A stretch of DNA of 35,145 bases from Herbidospora galbida (GTDB lineage Bacteria > Actinomycetota > Actinomycetes > Streptosporangiales > Streptosporangiaceae): NCBI RefSeq assembly GCF_005233835.1, contig NZ_SZQA01000057.1, positions 1 to 35,145 of the forward strand. Reading direction: 5' to 3'. Of this stretch, positions 1 through 8,181 are shown piece after piece. The notes beneath the pieces are model-generated. The model saw only the letters and a program-made list of their open reading frames with translations. It had not been told where the DNA came from and did no database searches. Both the position numbers and the translations under genes were made by a program. Numbering within the stretch: position 1 is the stretch's first letter; each line of letters starts with the position of its first letter.

Positions 1-1641
1 GGTCGAACCGGCGATCGCGGCGTTGACCATCGGCTCGGCCTTGCGCAGCCCCCAGCGGCCCACCCGGGCCGCGGCGACCGGCGGCAGCGCGTTCGCGGCC
101 CGCTGCAGCGTCGGGGCCGTGGCGGCGTCGCCGAGCACGCGGGTCGTGAAGGTGGAGCCGCTGAGCGAGGAGAACAGGTGCTGGAACGGCCTGCGGTAGA
201 AGAACACCGCCAGCGTCAGCAGCGCCATGAACATGATCTGCATGCCCCACGGCAGCGGCGTCGAGATGATCAGGGCGTAGCCGTAGACCAGGACGCCGAG
301 CACCAGCGCGAGCACGGCCTGTCTCAGCAGCGTGCCGACGAGCATCTCCACCCAGCGCATCGCGATGATGCGCCCGGTGCCGGGATGGACGCCGATCAGC
401 AGGAAGATCGGCCCCATGATCAGCAACAGCAGGAAGCCGATCTTCAGCACCAGCAGCGACACCGCCACCAGGAAGATCAGCAACCCGGCGACCATGGCCG
501 CGATGAACGCCCCGATCGCCACGCCGAGACGGCTGGTCCAGTCTTTGCCCTGGAGCAGGTAGAACGACGGGCTGGTGCGCAGCGGTTCGGCGATCTGCTC
601 CTCCCACGCCCGCTGGTGGGCGTCGCCGCCCGGCGACTGCTGGGCGGCCTGCTCGGCCCGGGTGAGGGCCTGCAGTTGGAGGGCCTTGTCGCCGTACTGC
701 GTCACGATCGGCGAGGTCGCGTCGGCGGTGCCGAACATGCCCATCAGCCACGGCTTGCAGACCAGGGTCGACCAGAGCGCGTCGGCGTTCTGCGCCACAC
801 CCGGCGTGCCCGGCTGCCCGTAACCGCCGGCGTTGACCGACGGGGCGGCCGCCGGAGTGGCGGCGTCGGCCGCGGCCGGAGTGGTCGCGGGTGGCGGCAG
901 ACAGGACGCGCCGCCCGCGCCGGGCAGGCCCGCGAAGGCCGAATTGACGATCTCGGTGGTCTTGTCGGTGATGGTCTTGCCGACGCCGGTCAGGTCCTGG
1001 GGACGGCTGAAAAACCAGGTGGCGACCGTGACCGCGACGACCATCCAGATGACCGCCTCGGCGGTCGTGGTGGCGCGCTTGCGGAGCAGGCCGTACCAGG
1101 CCAGCCAGATCGCCGCGATGATCACTATCGGCCGCAGGAACGGCCAGTACATCGCGTCGGCCAGGTTGGTGACGATGTCGTCGACGACGTTCTTGATGGG
1201 CAGCAGCGGGCCCTCGGTCGCGGCGGCCTCGTACGTCGTGATGGTCAGCCGGTCGACCGCCTTGGCCCACGAGAAGATCGCGTTGGCCCAGGCGTTGCCG
1301 ATGACGGCCGCGACGTCGGAGCAGCCGAGCTCGTAGGTGTGCCAGAACTGGCCCGACATGCCGTAGGTCTCGTAGTTGGTCATCGGGGCCGTCACGGGCG
1401 CCTTGACCGACGTGCCGGCCCCTGCGCCGACCCCGGCGCCGGCGGCGGCGCCGGTGTCGCCCACATCGGGTGGCGGGGGTTTGACGAGGCCGTCGACGCC
1501 CGAGCCCACCACCTCCGGCGAGAGGGCGGCGGACATGTCACAGATCCCGTCGGCGTGTGCCACCGACGACCCGATGATCACTGGCGACGCCACGAAGAAC
1601 GTGACGAACACCAGCATGAGCAGGGCGACCCTGCGTTTCAC
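1..1641 (-). CDS. TrbL/VirB6-like polytopic membrane protein of a type IV secretion-like system (partial, C-terminus outside window)
   Basis: The minus-strand frame is open from a GTG at 1641 to the left edge (547 codons, no stop). Residues 1-30 form a signal peptide or signal anchor (KRR, then a hydrophobic stretch ending SSVAHA). An extracytoplasmic segment with FWHTYELGC follows, then two transmembrane helices near residues 175-225, a periplasmic loop with Ala/Pro-rich sequence, and a cluster of about four helices in the last third (LLIFLVAVSLLVLKIGF, FLLLIMGPIFLLIGV and two more). This layout fits TrbL/VirB6 channel proteins; several features recall the actinobacterial SCO6881-type family, but that is from memory. 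The start overlaps the stop of the VirB4-like gene as GTGA (1638-1641), so translation is probably coupled. Likely role: inner-membrane channel component. The family call is inferred from topology and neighbours. Confidence 0.75.
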   Translation of the reverse strand, partial: MKRRVALLMLVFVTFFVASPVIIGSSVAHADGICDMSAALSPEVVGSGVDGLVKPPPPDVGDTGAAAGAGVGAGAGTSVKAPVTAPMTNYETYGMSGQFWHTYELGCSDVAAVIGNAWANAIFSWAKAVDRLTITTYEAAATEGPLLPIKNVVDDIVTNLADAMYWPFLRPIVIIAAIWLAWYGLLRKRATTTAEAVIWMVVAVTVATWFFSRPQDLTGVGKTITDKTTEIVNSAFAGLPGAGGASCLPPPATTPAAADAATPAAAPSVNAGGYGQPGTPGVAQNADALWSTLVCKPWLMGMFGTADATSPIVTQYGDKALQLQALTRAEQAAQQSPGGDAHQRAWEEQIAEPLRTSPSFYLLQGKDWTSRLGVAIGAFIAAMVAGLLIFLVAVSLLVLKIGFLLLLIMGPIFLLIGVHPGTGRIIAMRWVEMLVGTLLRQAVLALVLGVLVYGYALIISTPLPWGMQIMFMALLTLAVFFYRRPFQHLFSSLSGSTFTTRVLGDAATAPTLQRAANALPPVAAARVGRWGLRKAEPMVNAAIAGST

Positions 1642-4112
1642 GAGCGCACCTCCCGCGCGACCCCCGAACGACCCGAACCCACCTTGTCCTGCTCGACCTC
1701 ATCCGGCTTGGCGTGCGTCGGATTGGTATCGAGCCAGCGCAGCAGCTCCTCGGAGATCAGGTCGACGCCGATCCGGCCCGCCCGACCGTCGAGGTCGCGG
1801 AAGACGCACTCGCCGTTGCGCAGCGAGCGCAGCACGCCCTTGTGTTCCTCGTTCGGATCGACTCCCAGGAGCTCCAGTACGTGCTCCACCTCGACCCGTT
1901 CGGTCGAGCGGAAGGCGAACACCGAGGAAAGGCAGTTGGTCACCTGCTCGTTCAGCAGGTCACCCGCGTTCTGGGACACCAGCACGAGTGCGGTGTTGCG
2001 CGACCGTCCCATGCGGGACACCTCGGGCACCAGCTTGGCGCCCTCGGGCGTGGACGTGATGGCCCACGCCTCGTCGAGGAAGATCGCTTTGGGGGTACGT
2101 CTGTCGAGCCCGTTCATCAACCGCCGGGCGAACTGCGAGACCAGGTAGAGCAGGGCGACGGAGAGCCGCTGCTCGTACGAGTAGTCGTCGCGCCCGGTCG
2201 CCGCGTCGGGCAGCGTGAGGCCGCCGAGGGTGAACACGGTGGTCCATCCCTCGGTGTCGATCTGGTCGCCGCCGGAGGGGTCGAAGCAGAGCCGGGCAAG
2301 GTGCATTTCGGACATCGACCGCAGCACTGCGCCCAGGTTCTTCGACGCGGCGTCCTCCGACCGGTCGAGGTGGTCGATGACCTTCCCGAGCGAGGGGTCG
2401 GGCTCGTTGGCGACGGCCGCGACGGCCTGCACCATGGCCGACTCGCGCTCCTCCGACATGCGCGGCAGCAGCAGCCGCAGCGTCTCGGTGGCCATCGTCT
2501 TCTTCGCGGCCAGGTCGTCGCCGAACGAGAACGGGTCGAGCAGCCCCGGCGCGGCCGACCCGAGGGGGATCGTGCGGGCCTGCCGTCCGCGCCTGCGCAG
2601 CAGCTGCACCAGCGACTCGGCGTCGCCCTTCGGGTCGATGACCGCGACGGTGACGCCGCGCAGCGCCATCTGGTAGATGAGCAGCAGCGCCAACGTGGTC
2701 TTGCCGCCGCCGGGCTCGCCGGTGATCGCGATGGCCGTCGGCCGGTTCTTGGTCGCCGCCACGAGCGGGTCGAAGTGGACGATGGAGCGTGCCCGCCCGA
2801 GCGTCTCCCCGATGTAGGGCCCCAGCCAGCCGGCCTCGTCGGCCCGGTCGCCCAGGTCGACGGTGGCGGTCGCCATGCCGCCCGCGATGGTCCGCAGCGG
2901 CTGCCGCTGCGCGTAGGCGTTCACCCTGACCTTCTCGCCCGGCAGCGCCTCGCAGAACAGCGAGAACTGGTCGCCGGTCGAGTTGACGACGTCGATGCCC
3001 ATGTCGCGGTAGTGCTCGATGACCGCCTCGACCCGCTGGACGCACATCTCCTCGGTCGGCGCGCTCACGCTCATGCGGTGCCAGCCGTAGACGAACGGCA
3101 GGCGTTCCTTCGTGATGCCGTGTTCGAGCATGCGGGCGGCGTCGATCTGCTCGGCCAGCGCCAGCGGCGCCTCGGCGCCCGCCTCGCGGATGTGGATGTC
3201 CATGTCGCGCGCGTGGGCCAGCTTCCTGGCGACGTCTCTGGAGGCGCGTACGGGAGAGATGAGCCGCATCCGGGAGGAGATCTCGACCGGGAACGGGAGC
3301 TGGTCGCCGAAGTGCATCCAGGGCTCGCCGTCGGGGAACGGCATCAGGTCGGGGAACCGGGCGAACGACAGGTGGGCGACGTAGGAGTCACCGGCGGGCT
3401 GCTCGATCCGGAGCAGCGACCTGCCGTTGTGGATCTGCCCCTCGACGAGGGCCTCGATCTCGCCCCGCCCCCACTTGCGCCGCTTCGACGCCGACGCCGG
3501 CGGGTCGCCGAGCGAGCCGGTCGCGGCGTGCTGGAACAGCCAGGCGACCTCGACGGACGTGGCGTGCCGCGCGTAGAGCGAACCGGAGGCGAGCGCGCGG
3601 CCGAGCCGCTCGGCCGCGTCGGTCCACCTGGCGACCTCCTTCTCCGGCACGTGGTCGTCGTCGAGCCCCAGGTTCTTCTCGGTCTTCTGGTAGAAGCCGA
3701 ACAGCTGCGCGAGCACGCCCTCGCCGAGCTGCGCGCCGCGCGGCCCGAGCCGGACTCCGAGGTAGACCTCCTTGGACCAGAAGTCCTTGGCCCAGACGTG
3801 GCGGTACATCTCTTCGAGGTAGTCGCGCCAGCCCGGCCCCTCGTCGGAGGTGGCGTTGAGCGCCATCGCCCACTCGGCCGCCGGGTAGGTGCGGTGGGCC
3901 ACCCGCAGGTGCACCTCGGCGTCGGGCATCCGGATCGCGGCCAGCGCGATCGTGATGTTGTTGGCGAGCGCCTCGCGCTCCTCTGGCGTGATGAACTCGT
4001 AGCTGACCGTGGGCAACCGGAAGTAGGCCCAGGCAGCGGAGTCGGTGAGGAGGATCCGGTCGTCGAAGTACCGGACCGCCAGACGACTGCGCGCCCGCGA
4101 CGCCCTAGCCAA
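1638..4112 (-). CDS. VirB4/TraC-family conjugative transfer ATPase
   Basis: 824 residues, the usual size for VirB4-like ATPases that energise type IV secretion and conjugation at the inner membrane. The C-terminal half is a RecA/HerA-like ATPase. It has Walker A GEPGGGKTT at about 465-473, a conserved VIDPKGDAES strand at about 491-500, Walker B AIFLDEAW at about 676-683, and a VSQN sensor-like motif at about 712-715. The N-terminal half (1-440) is the VirB4 N-terminal domain. Translation starts at TTG 4112; GGGGAG lies 7-8 nt upstream and no better ATG or GTG is nearby. The start overlaps the upstream fusion gene by 8 bp, and the stop overlaps the downstream TrbL-like start by 4 bp. The catalytic motifs look intact, so this is probably the active motor of the operon. 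Confidence 0.92.
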   Translation of the reverse strand: MARASRARSRLAVRYFDDRILLTDSAAWAYFRLPTVSYEFITPEEREALANNITIALAAIRMPDAEVHLRVAHRTYPAAEWAMALNATSDEGPGWRDYLEEMYRHVWAKDFWSKEVYLGVRLGPRGAQLGEGVLAQLFGFYQKTEKNLGLDDDHVPEKEVARWTDAAERLGRALASGSLYARHATSVEVAWLFQHAATGSLGDPPASASKRRKWGRGEIEALVEGQIHNGRSLLRIEQPAGDSYVAHLSFARFPDLMPFPDGEPWMHFGDQLPFPVEISSRMRLISPVRASRDVARKLAHARDMDIHIREAGAEAPLALAEQIDAARMLEHGITKERLPFVYGWHRMSVSAPTEEMCVQRVEAVIEHYRDMGIDVVNSTGDQFSLFCEALPGEKVRVNAYAQRQPLRTIAGGMATATVDLGDRADEAGWLGPYIGETLGRARSIVHFDPLVAATKNRPTAIAITGEPGGGKTTLALLLIYQMALRGVTVAVIDPKGDAESLVQLLRRRGRQARTIPLGSAAPGLLDPFSFGDDLAAKKTMATETLRLLLPRMSEERESAMVQAVAAVANEPDPSLGKVIDHLDRSEDAASKNLGAVLRSMSEMHLARLCFDPSGGDQIDTEGWTTVFTLGGLTLPDAATGRDDYSYEQRLSVALLYLVSQFARRLMNGLDRRTPKAIFLDEAWAITSTPEGAKLVPEVSRMGRSRNTALVLVSQNAGDLLNEQVTNCLSSVFAFRSTERVEVEHVLELLGVDPNEEHKGVLRSLRNGECVFRDLDGRAGRIGVDLISEELLRWLDTNPTHAKPDEVEQDKVGSGRSGVAREVRS

Positions 4113-6801
4113 CGAAGCTCTCCCCTCTCGCCGTGGTCAATCCGCTCGCGACAACCCCGGCAAGGGCAACGTACGCCCTGCGGCCGCCGCTGCGAAGGTC
4201 ATTGAGGTCGACTTGTCCTGGTTCGGCCAGCTCGTCTTCCCACGGGACCCTCACGATCGCCCTGCACCTTCCGCGTGCGACCGTCTCGGCCCGCTCGACA
4301 TCGGCCATGCTCCTTCGCGACACGCCGTTGATGACCACGACGGCCCTGCGCCGGAGGTCCGCGCAACCGTGCCCGTCGAGCCAGTCGTAGGTCATCGCGA
4401 CCGAGTCGGGGGCGTCGGCGCTGGCCGGGGCGACCAGCACGAGCTGGTCGGCGTAGGGCAGCAGCCGCGCGGCGAGCGCGGCGGCCGGGTCCATGAGGAT
4501 GATCCGGTACTGCTGGTCGAGCAGCCGCATCGCGCGGGCAATGCGCTGGTCAGAGAACCAGCCACGGTCGCCGATGCGCTGCTCGGCACCGGGGTCGACG
4601 TCGGCGGCGAGCACGTCGAGCCCGGAGTCGGTCCGGGTCGTGTAGTCGCGCACACGGGTCCCGACGCTGTCGACCGCCGTCAGGAACGAGCTGAGCGTCT
4701 CGGGCGTCTCGGGGCTGATCCGCCCGGTGAGCCCGTCGCCCCCGGAGTTGGCGTCGACCGCGACGACCCCGTCCTCCCGGAGCCGCGCGAGGGAGTGCCC
4801 GAGGAGCAGCGTGGTCGTGGTCTGCCCTGCCCCGCCCGTGCAGCCCAGCACGACGATGCGCCGGCTGCCGTTGATGGTCGTCCGGGCGCGGTCTTCGTCG
4901 TTGTCGCCGTCGGACCCCGCGACGACCTGCGACACCCGCCGCCACGTGGCCTCCGACCCCCGCTCGGCCGGCACGAACGGCGCCGGCGGCTGCCCCTTGC
5001 GCAACCGCTCCTTCTGCCAGTCGACCGCGGGCGCGGGCGCCTCCGGCTCGACGGCCGAGTCGGCGGAAGCCGCCAGCCTCCGCAACCTCCGCAACGCGTC
5101 GGGCCGTATCGGCGGCGAGGAGATCTCCTCAGCGGCGGGACTCTCGGCGGCGACCTCACGATCAGGCTCGGCCTGCCGGGGCTCGACGACCGGCTCAGGC
5201 TCCACCCGAGCGGGCGGCACGGCAACCTCGGGCTCAGCCGCGGCATGCCTGCCCACCCGGCCCGACGCCGGCTCTTCCTTGGCGGCCTGACTCGCGGCAT
5301 GCCGGGCTACCCGCGCCGACTCAGCCGGGGTCTCGTCCTGTACGGACTGGGCCACGCCCGACTCTTCGTCCGGGCCCCCCTCACGATCCGACCCGGCCTT
5401 GGCCACCGGCGACCACGAGAACTGAGGAGACGCGGTCTCGGCAGCCGAGGGCGCGGGAACTTCGGCAGACGGCGTCGGCACACCGGCGCCCTGCGACCCG
5501 GAACCCGCAGGAGCGTGGGCGGGCACATCAGGAGCTTCCGACCGGCTCACCGGAACCGGGCGCGTGGGCGCATCGGCACCCTGCGATCCGCTCGCCGGGT
5601 GCGGGGACACACCGGGCACCTCAGGCTGGGCCTGGCGGTCGGAAACCGGCCACACGGGCACGTCGGAGACCTGCGGCGAGCGCGCCTCCGACCCCGCCCG
5701 AGCGACATTCGGCCTGGTGGAAGCCGGGCGCGCCGGCGCACCGGGCGTCTCGGACCGGCTCGGACCTTCGGGCACGTCGGGAGCCTGTGGCCTGGGGGTC
5801 GACGGCGCACTGGGCGTCTCGGACCGGGCCGGGGCTTCGGCCGCCGTGCGCGCGGGCGCGTCGGAAGGCCGGGGGCCGGGCTCCGCAGGCGTGGGCACGC
5901 CGGCGTCTTCCGGCCGGGCCGGACTGCCCGGGACCAGGCGCATGGGCACGGTGGGACCCTGCGGGCGAGGCTCGTTCGCCTCGCGCGCCGGCCTCTCGGG
6001 CCGCCGGATCGGGCGCGGAGTCGGTTCGCTCTCCGCGTGTGCGGGCGGCTCGGGGGCTTCGGGGGTCTTGGGCCTGTCGGACGGGTGGGCGAGGAAGGCC
6101 GGTCGGAGCGGGTTGGCGGCGAGGGGGCGGGAGCGGTCCTTGGCCGGGTCGGCGGGCTCCCCCGGGCGGATCAGGCGTGGGGGCTGGCCGAAGGTCGCGG
6201 GGCGGCGGCCCTCCGGGAGGGCCGTCTGCTTGTCGTCCGGGTGGCCGATCAACCGGCGGGCGGGTTCGGGGGACGCGTGGGCCGTCGTCGTGGTGGTCAG
6301 CGGGGGCTTCACGCGTACCGGGATCTCCTCGACCACCGGCGCGGCGGCCGCGGCGGCGGCGGCCACGGCGGGGCGGACGGTCGCGCGCTGGGGTTCCGGA
6401 GCGCGCTTGGGCTTCTTGACCCGCACGCGCTCGGTGCCGGCCCGCCAGACCTTGGCCTGGAAGTCGATCACGTCGGGCTCGCCCGAGGGCGCGAGGCGGC
6501 ACCACGTCTTGGGCTCGGAGAAGTAGCGGGTCTGCGACTGGAGGAGTTCGGTCAGTCGCTTGCCCTCGATCACGGGACGAGTCGACAGCCATGTAACGAT
6601 CCCGGGCGGAACCAGATAGATCACATGCCAGGGCGCGTCGAAGGGCAAACCGACCACTTGGAGGAGGACCCACCAGAAGGCGGAGACGCCGACGAAGACA
6701 CCGATCCAGACGATGGGCAACGGCATGGGCAGCCGGAGATCATAAAGCTTGTAAAGCCGCTTCTCAATTCGCCAGATATTGGTGTATGTAGGCAGATCCA
6801 C
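4105..6801 (-). CDS. TcpE-like membrane domain fused by a long disordered linker to a degenerate MinD/ParA-like ATPase
   Basis: 898 residues in three parts. Residues 1-120 resemble TcpE/Tn916-Orf16 conjugation proteins: YTNIWRIEKRLYKLYDLRLP, two helices at about 28-50 and 56-73, then GKRLTELLQSQTRYF and EPKTW. Residues 125-645 are Pro/Ala/Ser/Glu-rich linker with repeated SETPxAP- and GSQGA-type units. Residues 647-898 form a MinD/SIMIBI-type fold: strand RRIVVLG, P-loop CTGGAGQTTTT (654-664), VVAVDANSGGDG, IILMDP at about 767-772, and VVVING. Residue 660, the Walker A lysine position, is Gln (CAG codon at 4822-4824), and the MinD signature lysine position is Thr. The GTG start has AGGAGG 6 nt upstream. 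It may act as a membrane scaffold or regulatory nucleotide sensor. EspI-like proteins of ESX systems have a related linker plus MinD plan, but this is only an analogy. Confidence 0.85.
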   Translation of the reverse strand: MDLPTYTNIWRIEKRLYKLYDLRLPMPLPIVWIGVFVGVSAFWWVLLQVVGLPFDAPWHVIYLVPPGIVTWLSTRPVIEGKRLTELLQSQTRYFSEPKTWCRLAPSGEPDVIDFQAKVWRAGTERVRVKKPKRAPEPQRATVRPAVAAAAAAAAPVVEEIPVRVKPPLTTTTTAHASPEPARRLIGHPDDKQTALPEGRRPATFGQPPRLIRPGEPADPAKDRSRPLAANPLRPAFLAHPSDRPKTPEAPEPPAHAESEPTPRPIRRPERPAREANEPRPQGPTVPMRLVPGSPARPEDAGVPTPAEPGPRPSDAPARTAAEAPARSETPSAPSTPRPQAPDVPEGPSRSETPGAPARPASTRPNVARAGSEARSPQVSDVPVWPVSDRQAQPEVPGVSPHPASGSQGADAPTRPVPVSRSEAPDVPAHAPAGSGSQGAGVPTPSAEVPAPSAAETASPQFSWSPVAKAGSDREGGPDEESGVAQSVQDETPAESARVARHAASQAAKEEPASGRVGRHAAAEPEVAVPPARVEPEPVVEPRQAEPDREVAAESPAAEEISSPPIRPDALRRLRRLAASADSAVEPEAPAPAVDWQKERLRKGQPPAPFVPAERGSEATWRRVSQVVAGSDGDNDEDRARTTINGSRRIVVLGCTGGAGQTTTTLLLGHSLARLREDGVVAVDANSGGDGLTGRISPETPETLSSFLTAVDSVGTRVRDYTTRTDSGLDVLAADVDPGAEQRIGDRGWFSDQRIARAMRLLDQQYRIILMDPAAALAARLLPYADQLVLVAPASADAPDSVAMTYDWLDGHGCADLRRRAVVVINGVSRRSMADVERAETVARGRCRAIVRVPWEDELAEPGQVDLNDLRSGGRRAYVALAGVVASGLTTARGESFVG
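5250..6420 (-). repeat. Low-complexity Pro/Ala/Ser/Glu linker with degenerate internal repeats
   Basis: This is the coding sequence of the linker in the TcpE/MinD-like fusion. Short units recur without exact periodicity: SETPSAP / SETPGAP, GSQGADAPTRP / GSQGAGVPTPS, APDVPEG / APDVPAH, and RVARHAA / RVGRHAA. An alanine tract of about 10 residues lies near 6350-6370. The reading frame stays open and GC-rich throughout, so this looks like a real disordered spacer and not a frame artefact. Confidence 0.7.
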
Positions 6802-6832
6802 CCGAATCCTCCTCTCCGCAACGTGCCAAAGG

Positions 6833-7123
6833 TCACTGGATGCCGAGCGCCCCCGCGATCGCCTTGGCCGTCACCTCGATGATGTTCGGCACATAGAAGA
6901 TCACACCGATGGCGATCGCCAGGATGATGAACTGGACGAACCGCGTGATCTCCCTGGTGAAGAGGAAGAACAGCGCCACGACCGACACGATCACCAAGAA
7001 CAACGGCGCGAAGAATCGGCGCAGGAACTCGGCCAGGCCTTCGGTGTTGAGCCCGGTGCCCGACCCCGGCGCGGGGGACGGCGCGAGCGCGGTCACGGTC
7101 TCGACAATCGTTTGGAGAATCAA
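6833..7123 (-). CDS. Small two-helix membrane protein of the transfer operon (TcpD/VirB2-like position)
   Basis: 96 residues with a hydrophilic Pro/Gly-containing N-terminus and two hydrophobic helices: about 38-54 (FAPLFLVIVSVVALFFL) and 63-80 (VQFIILAIAIGVIFYV). The start is TTG 7123, preceded by GGGAGGG at 6 nt; no ATG is available upstream in frame. It lies between the TcpC-like and TcpE-like genes. In Tn916- and pCW3-type elements this slot holds a small membrane protein (TcpD-like), and in other type IV systems small two-helix proteins are pilin or channel subunits (VirB2/VirB3). The size, topology and context are visible; the family assignment is inferred. Confidence 0.8.
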   Translation of the reverse strand: MILQTIVETVTALAPSPAPGSGTGLNTEGLAEFLRRFFAPLFLVIVSVVALFFLFTREITRFVQFIILAIAIGVIFYVPNIIEVTAKAIAGALGIQ

Positions 7124-7170
7124 TTCTCGCCCTCCCGGGGGTGTGGATCAGCGACGTCGTGGTCGTTCAT
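7120..7170 (-). CDS. Possible 16-residue coupling ORF between the TcpC-like and small membrane genes
   Basis: ATG at 7170 lies 3 nt after the TcpC-like stop codon and encodes MNDHDVADPHPREGEN. It ends with TGA at 7122-7120, which overlaps the TTG start of the next gene as TTGA, the same geometry as the GTGA overlap at 1638-1641. It fills the otherwise untranslated gap almost exactly. The ribosome-binding site is weak (GGGG about 8 nt upstream). It may serve only to couple translation. There is no homology evidence, so it could be chance. Confidence 0.3.
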   Translation of the reverse strand: MNDHDVADPHPREGEN

Positions 7171-7173
7171 GCG

Positions 7174-8178
7174 CTACCCCACGGACCGGCTCGCGCCCTG
7201 GACCTGCCGGACGAGCCACTTGTCGCCCTGCTTCTCCATCGTGAGCAGGTAGGCCTGCTCCAGCAGCGCGGGCTGCGCGGCCGGGTCGGCCGGATCGGCG
7301 GTCGGCACCGCGGCGGCGTCGGCCGCCGTGATGGACCAGGTGACCGTCACGGTGACATCGCGGCCGGTCTCCCCCCCGAGCGGCGCGACCACGCTGTTGA
7401 GCTGGGCCAGGGTGAACTGACCGCCGAGACCCTCGATCGTCGCGCCGTCGGCCGCGTAGAGCTTCAGCTCGGCGGCGTTGCCGGAGGCGTAGGCCCGGAA
7501 GAAGCCTTCGAGCGTCTGACGCAGCTGGTCTTCGAGGTTGGCGTCGCGGTCGGGACCCGCGATGGCCGGCAGCCCGGCCGCGCCCCCGGAGGGCAGCAGG
7601 GCGGGCAGCCCGGACACGACGAACCGGCCGTCGGCCTGGAAGATCGGCACCGACAGCAGCCAGCGCCGCGCGCCCGACTGGAAACTGACTTGCACCCGCG
7701 CGTTGTTCGCGTCGGCGACCTCGATGGAATGGAATTGAATGGCGCCGGCCGCCATGCGCCCGGACCCATTCCAGCCGAATCGCCTTTCGACCCCGTCGGC
7801 GAGAAAATCGGTGAGCCGGGTGTCGCGCTGTTCTGGATTCGTTCCGTCGAAATTCAGATAAACGGCGGCGAACTGATTCGCGAACGCCGCTCCCTGCTGC
7901 ACCGGGAAACCGGAATCGGCCGGTGCGGACGGTGCGCCGGTGGCGCCCTGATTCGACGTGAAACGCTCGAACGGCGCCCTCACCCCGTTGACGACGATCA
8001 CGACGATGAGCGCCCAGAGCACGGCCCTGCCGGTCCAGACGAGCCAGCGGCCCCCGCCGCCGCTCCAGCCCCTGCGCCGCATCGGCTCCCGTTCAGGCAA
8101 CGGCGGATCCGTAGGAGGGTATGACTCTGGGTCGCCAGCGATCCGAGGATCCTGCTGGACGGTTGACCTGCGAGCCAT
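7174..8178 (-). CDS. TcpC-like conjugal transfer protein (VirB8-type, bitopic)
   Basis: 334 residues from ATG 8178. A GTG directly before it at 8181 is an alternative, but GGAGG is then only 1 nt away, so ATG fits better. The cytoplasmic Pro-rich N-terminus (1-44) is followed by one transmembrane helix (about 46-67, WTGRAVLWALIVVIVVNGV). Two extracytoplasmic alpha+beta domains of the NTF2-like/TcpC type follow, at about 90-200 (AAFANQFAAVYLNFD) and 215-330 (LEGFFRAYASGNAAELKLY, ending WLVRQVQGA). TcpC of pCW3 and Tn916 Orf13 are VirB8-like assembly factors of the transfer channel, and this match is good in order and topology. It is the first gene of the operon, so the promoter should lie in 8182-8492. 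Confidence 0.85.
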   Translation of the reverse strand: MARRSTVQQDPRIAGDPESYPPTDPPLPEREPMRRRGWSGGGGRWLVWTGRAVLWALIVVIVVNGVRAPFERFTSNQGATGAPSAPADSGFPVQQGAAFANQFAAVYLNFDGTNPEQRDTRLTDFLADGVERRFGWNGSGRMAAGAIQFHSIEVADANNARVQVSFQSGARRWLLSVPIFQADGRFVVSGLPALLPSGGAAGLPAIAGPDRDANLEDQLRQTLEGFFRAYASGNAAELKLYAADGATIEGLGGQFTLAQLNSVVAPLGGETGRDVTVTVTWSITAADAAAVPTADPADPAAQPALLEQAYLLTMEKQGDKWLVRQVQGASRSVG

Positions 8179-8181
8179 CAC

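Noticed and set aside
178-6882. Long plus-strand open frames (178-2148, 1713-4205, 4045-6882)
   Set aside because: They are antisense to the transfer genes. Their products are Arg/Gly/Asp/His-rich low-complexity sequence without motifs, a common artefact of high-GC coding DNA.
1-8178. Complete integrative conjugative element
   Set aside because: No integrase, relaxase, replication protein or flanking direct repeat was found in the window, so only a transfer-like operon can be claimed.
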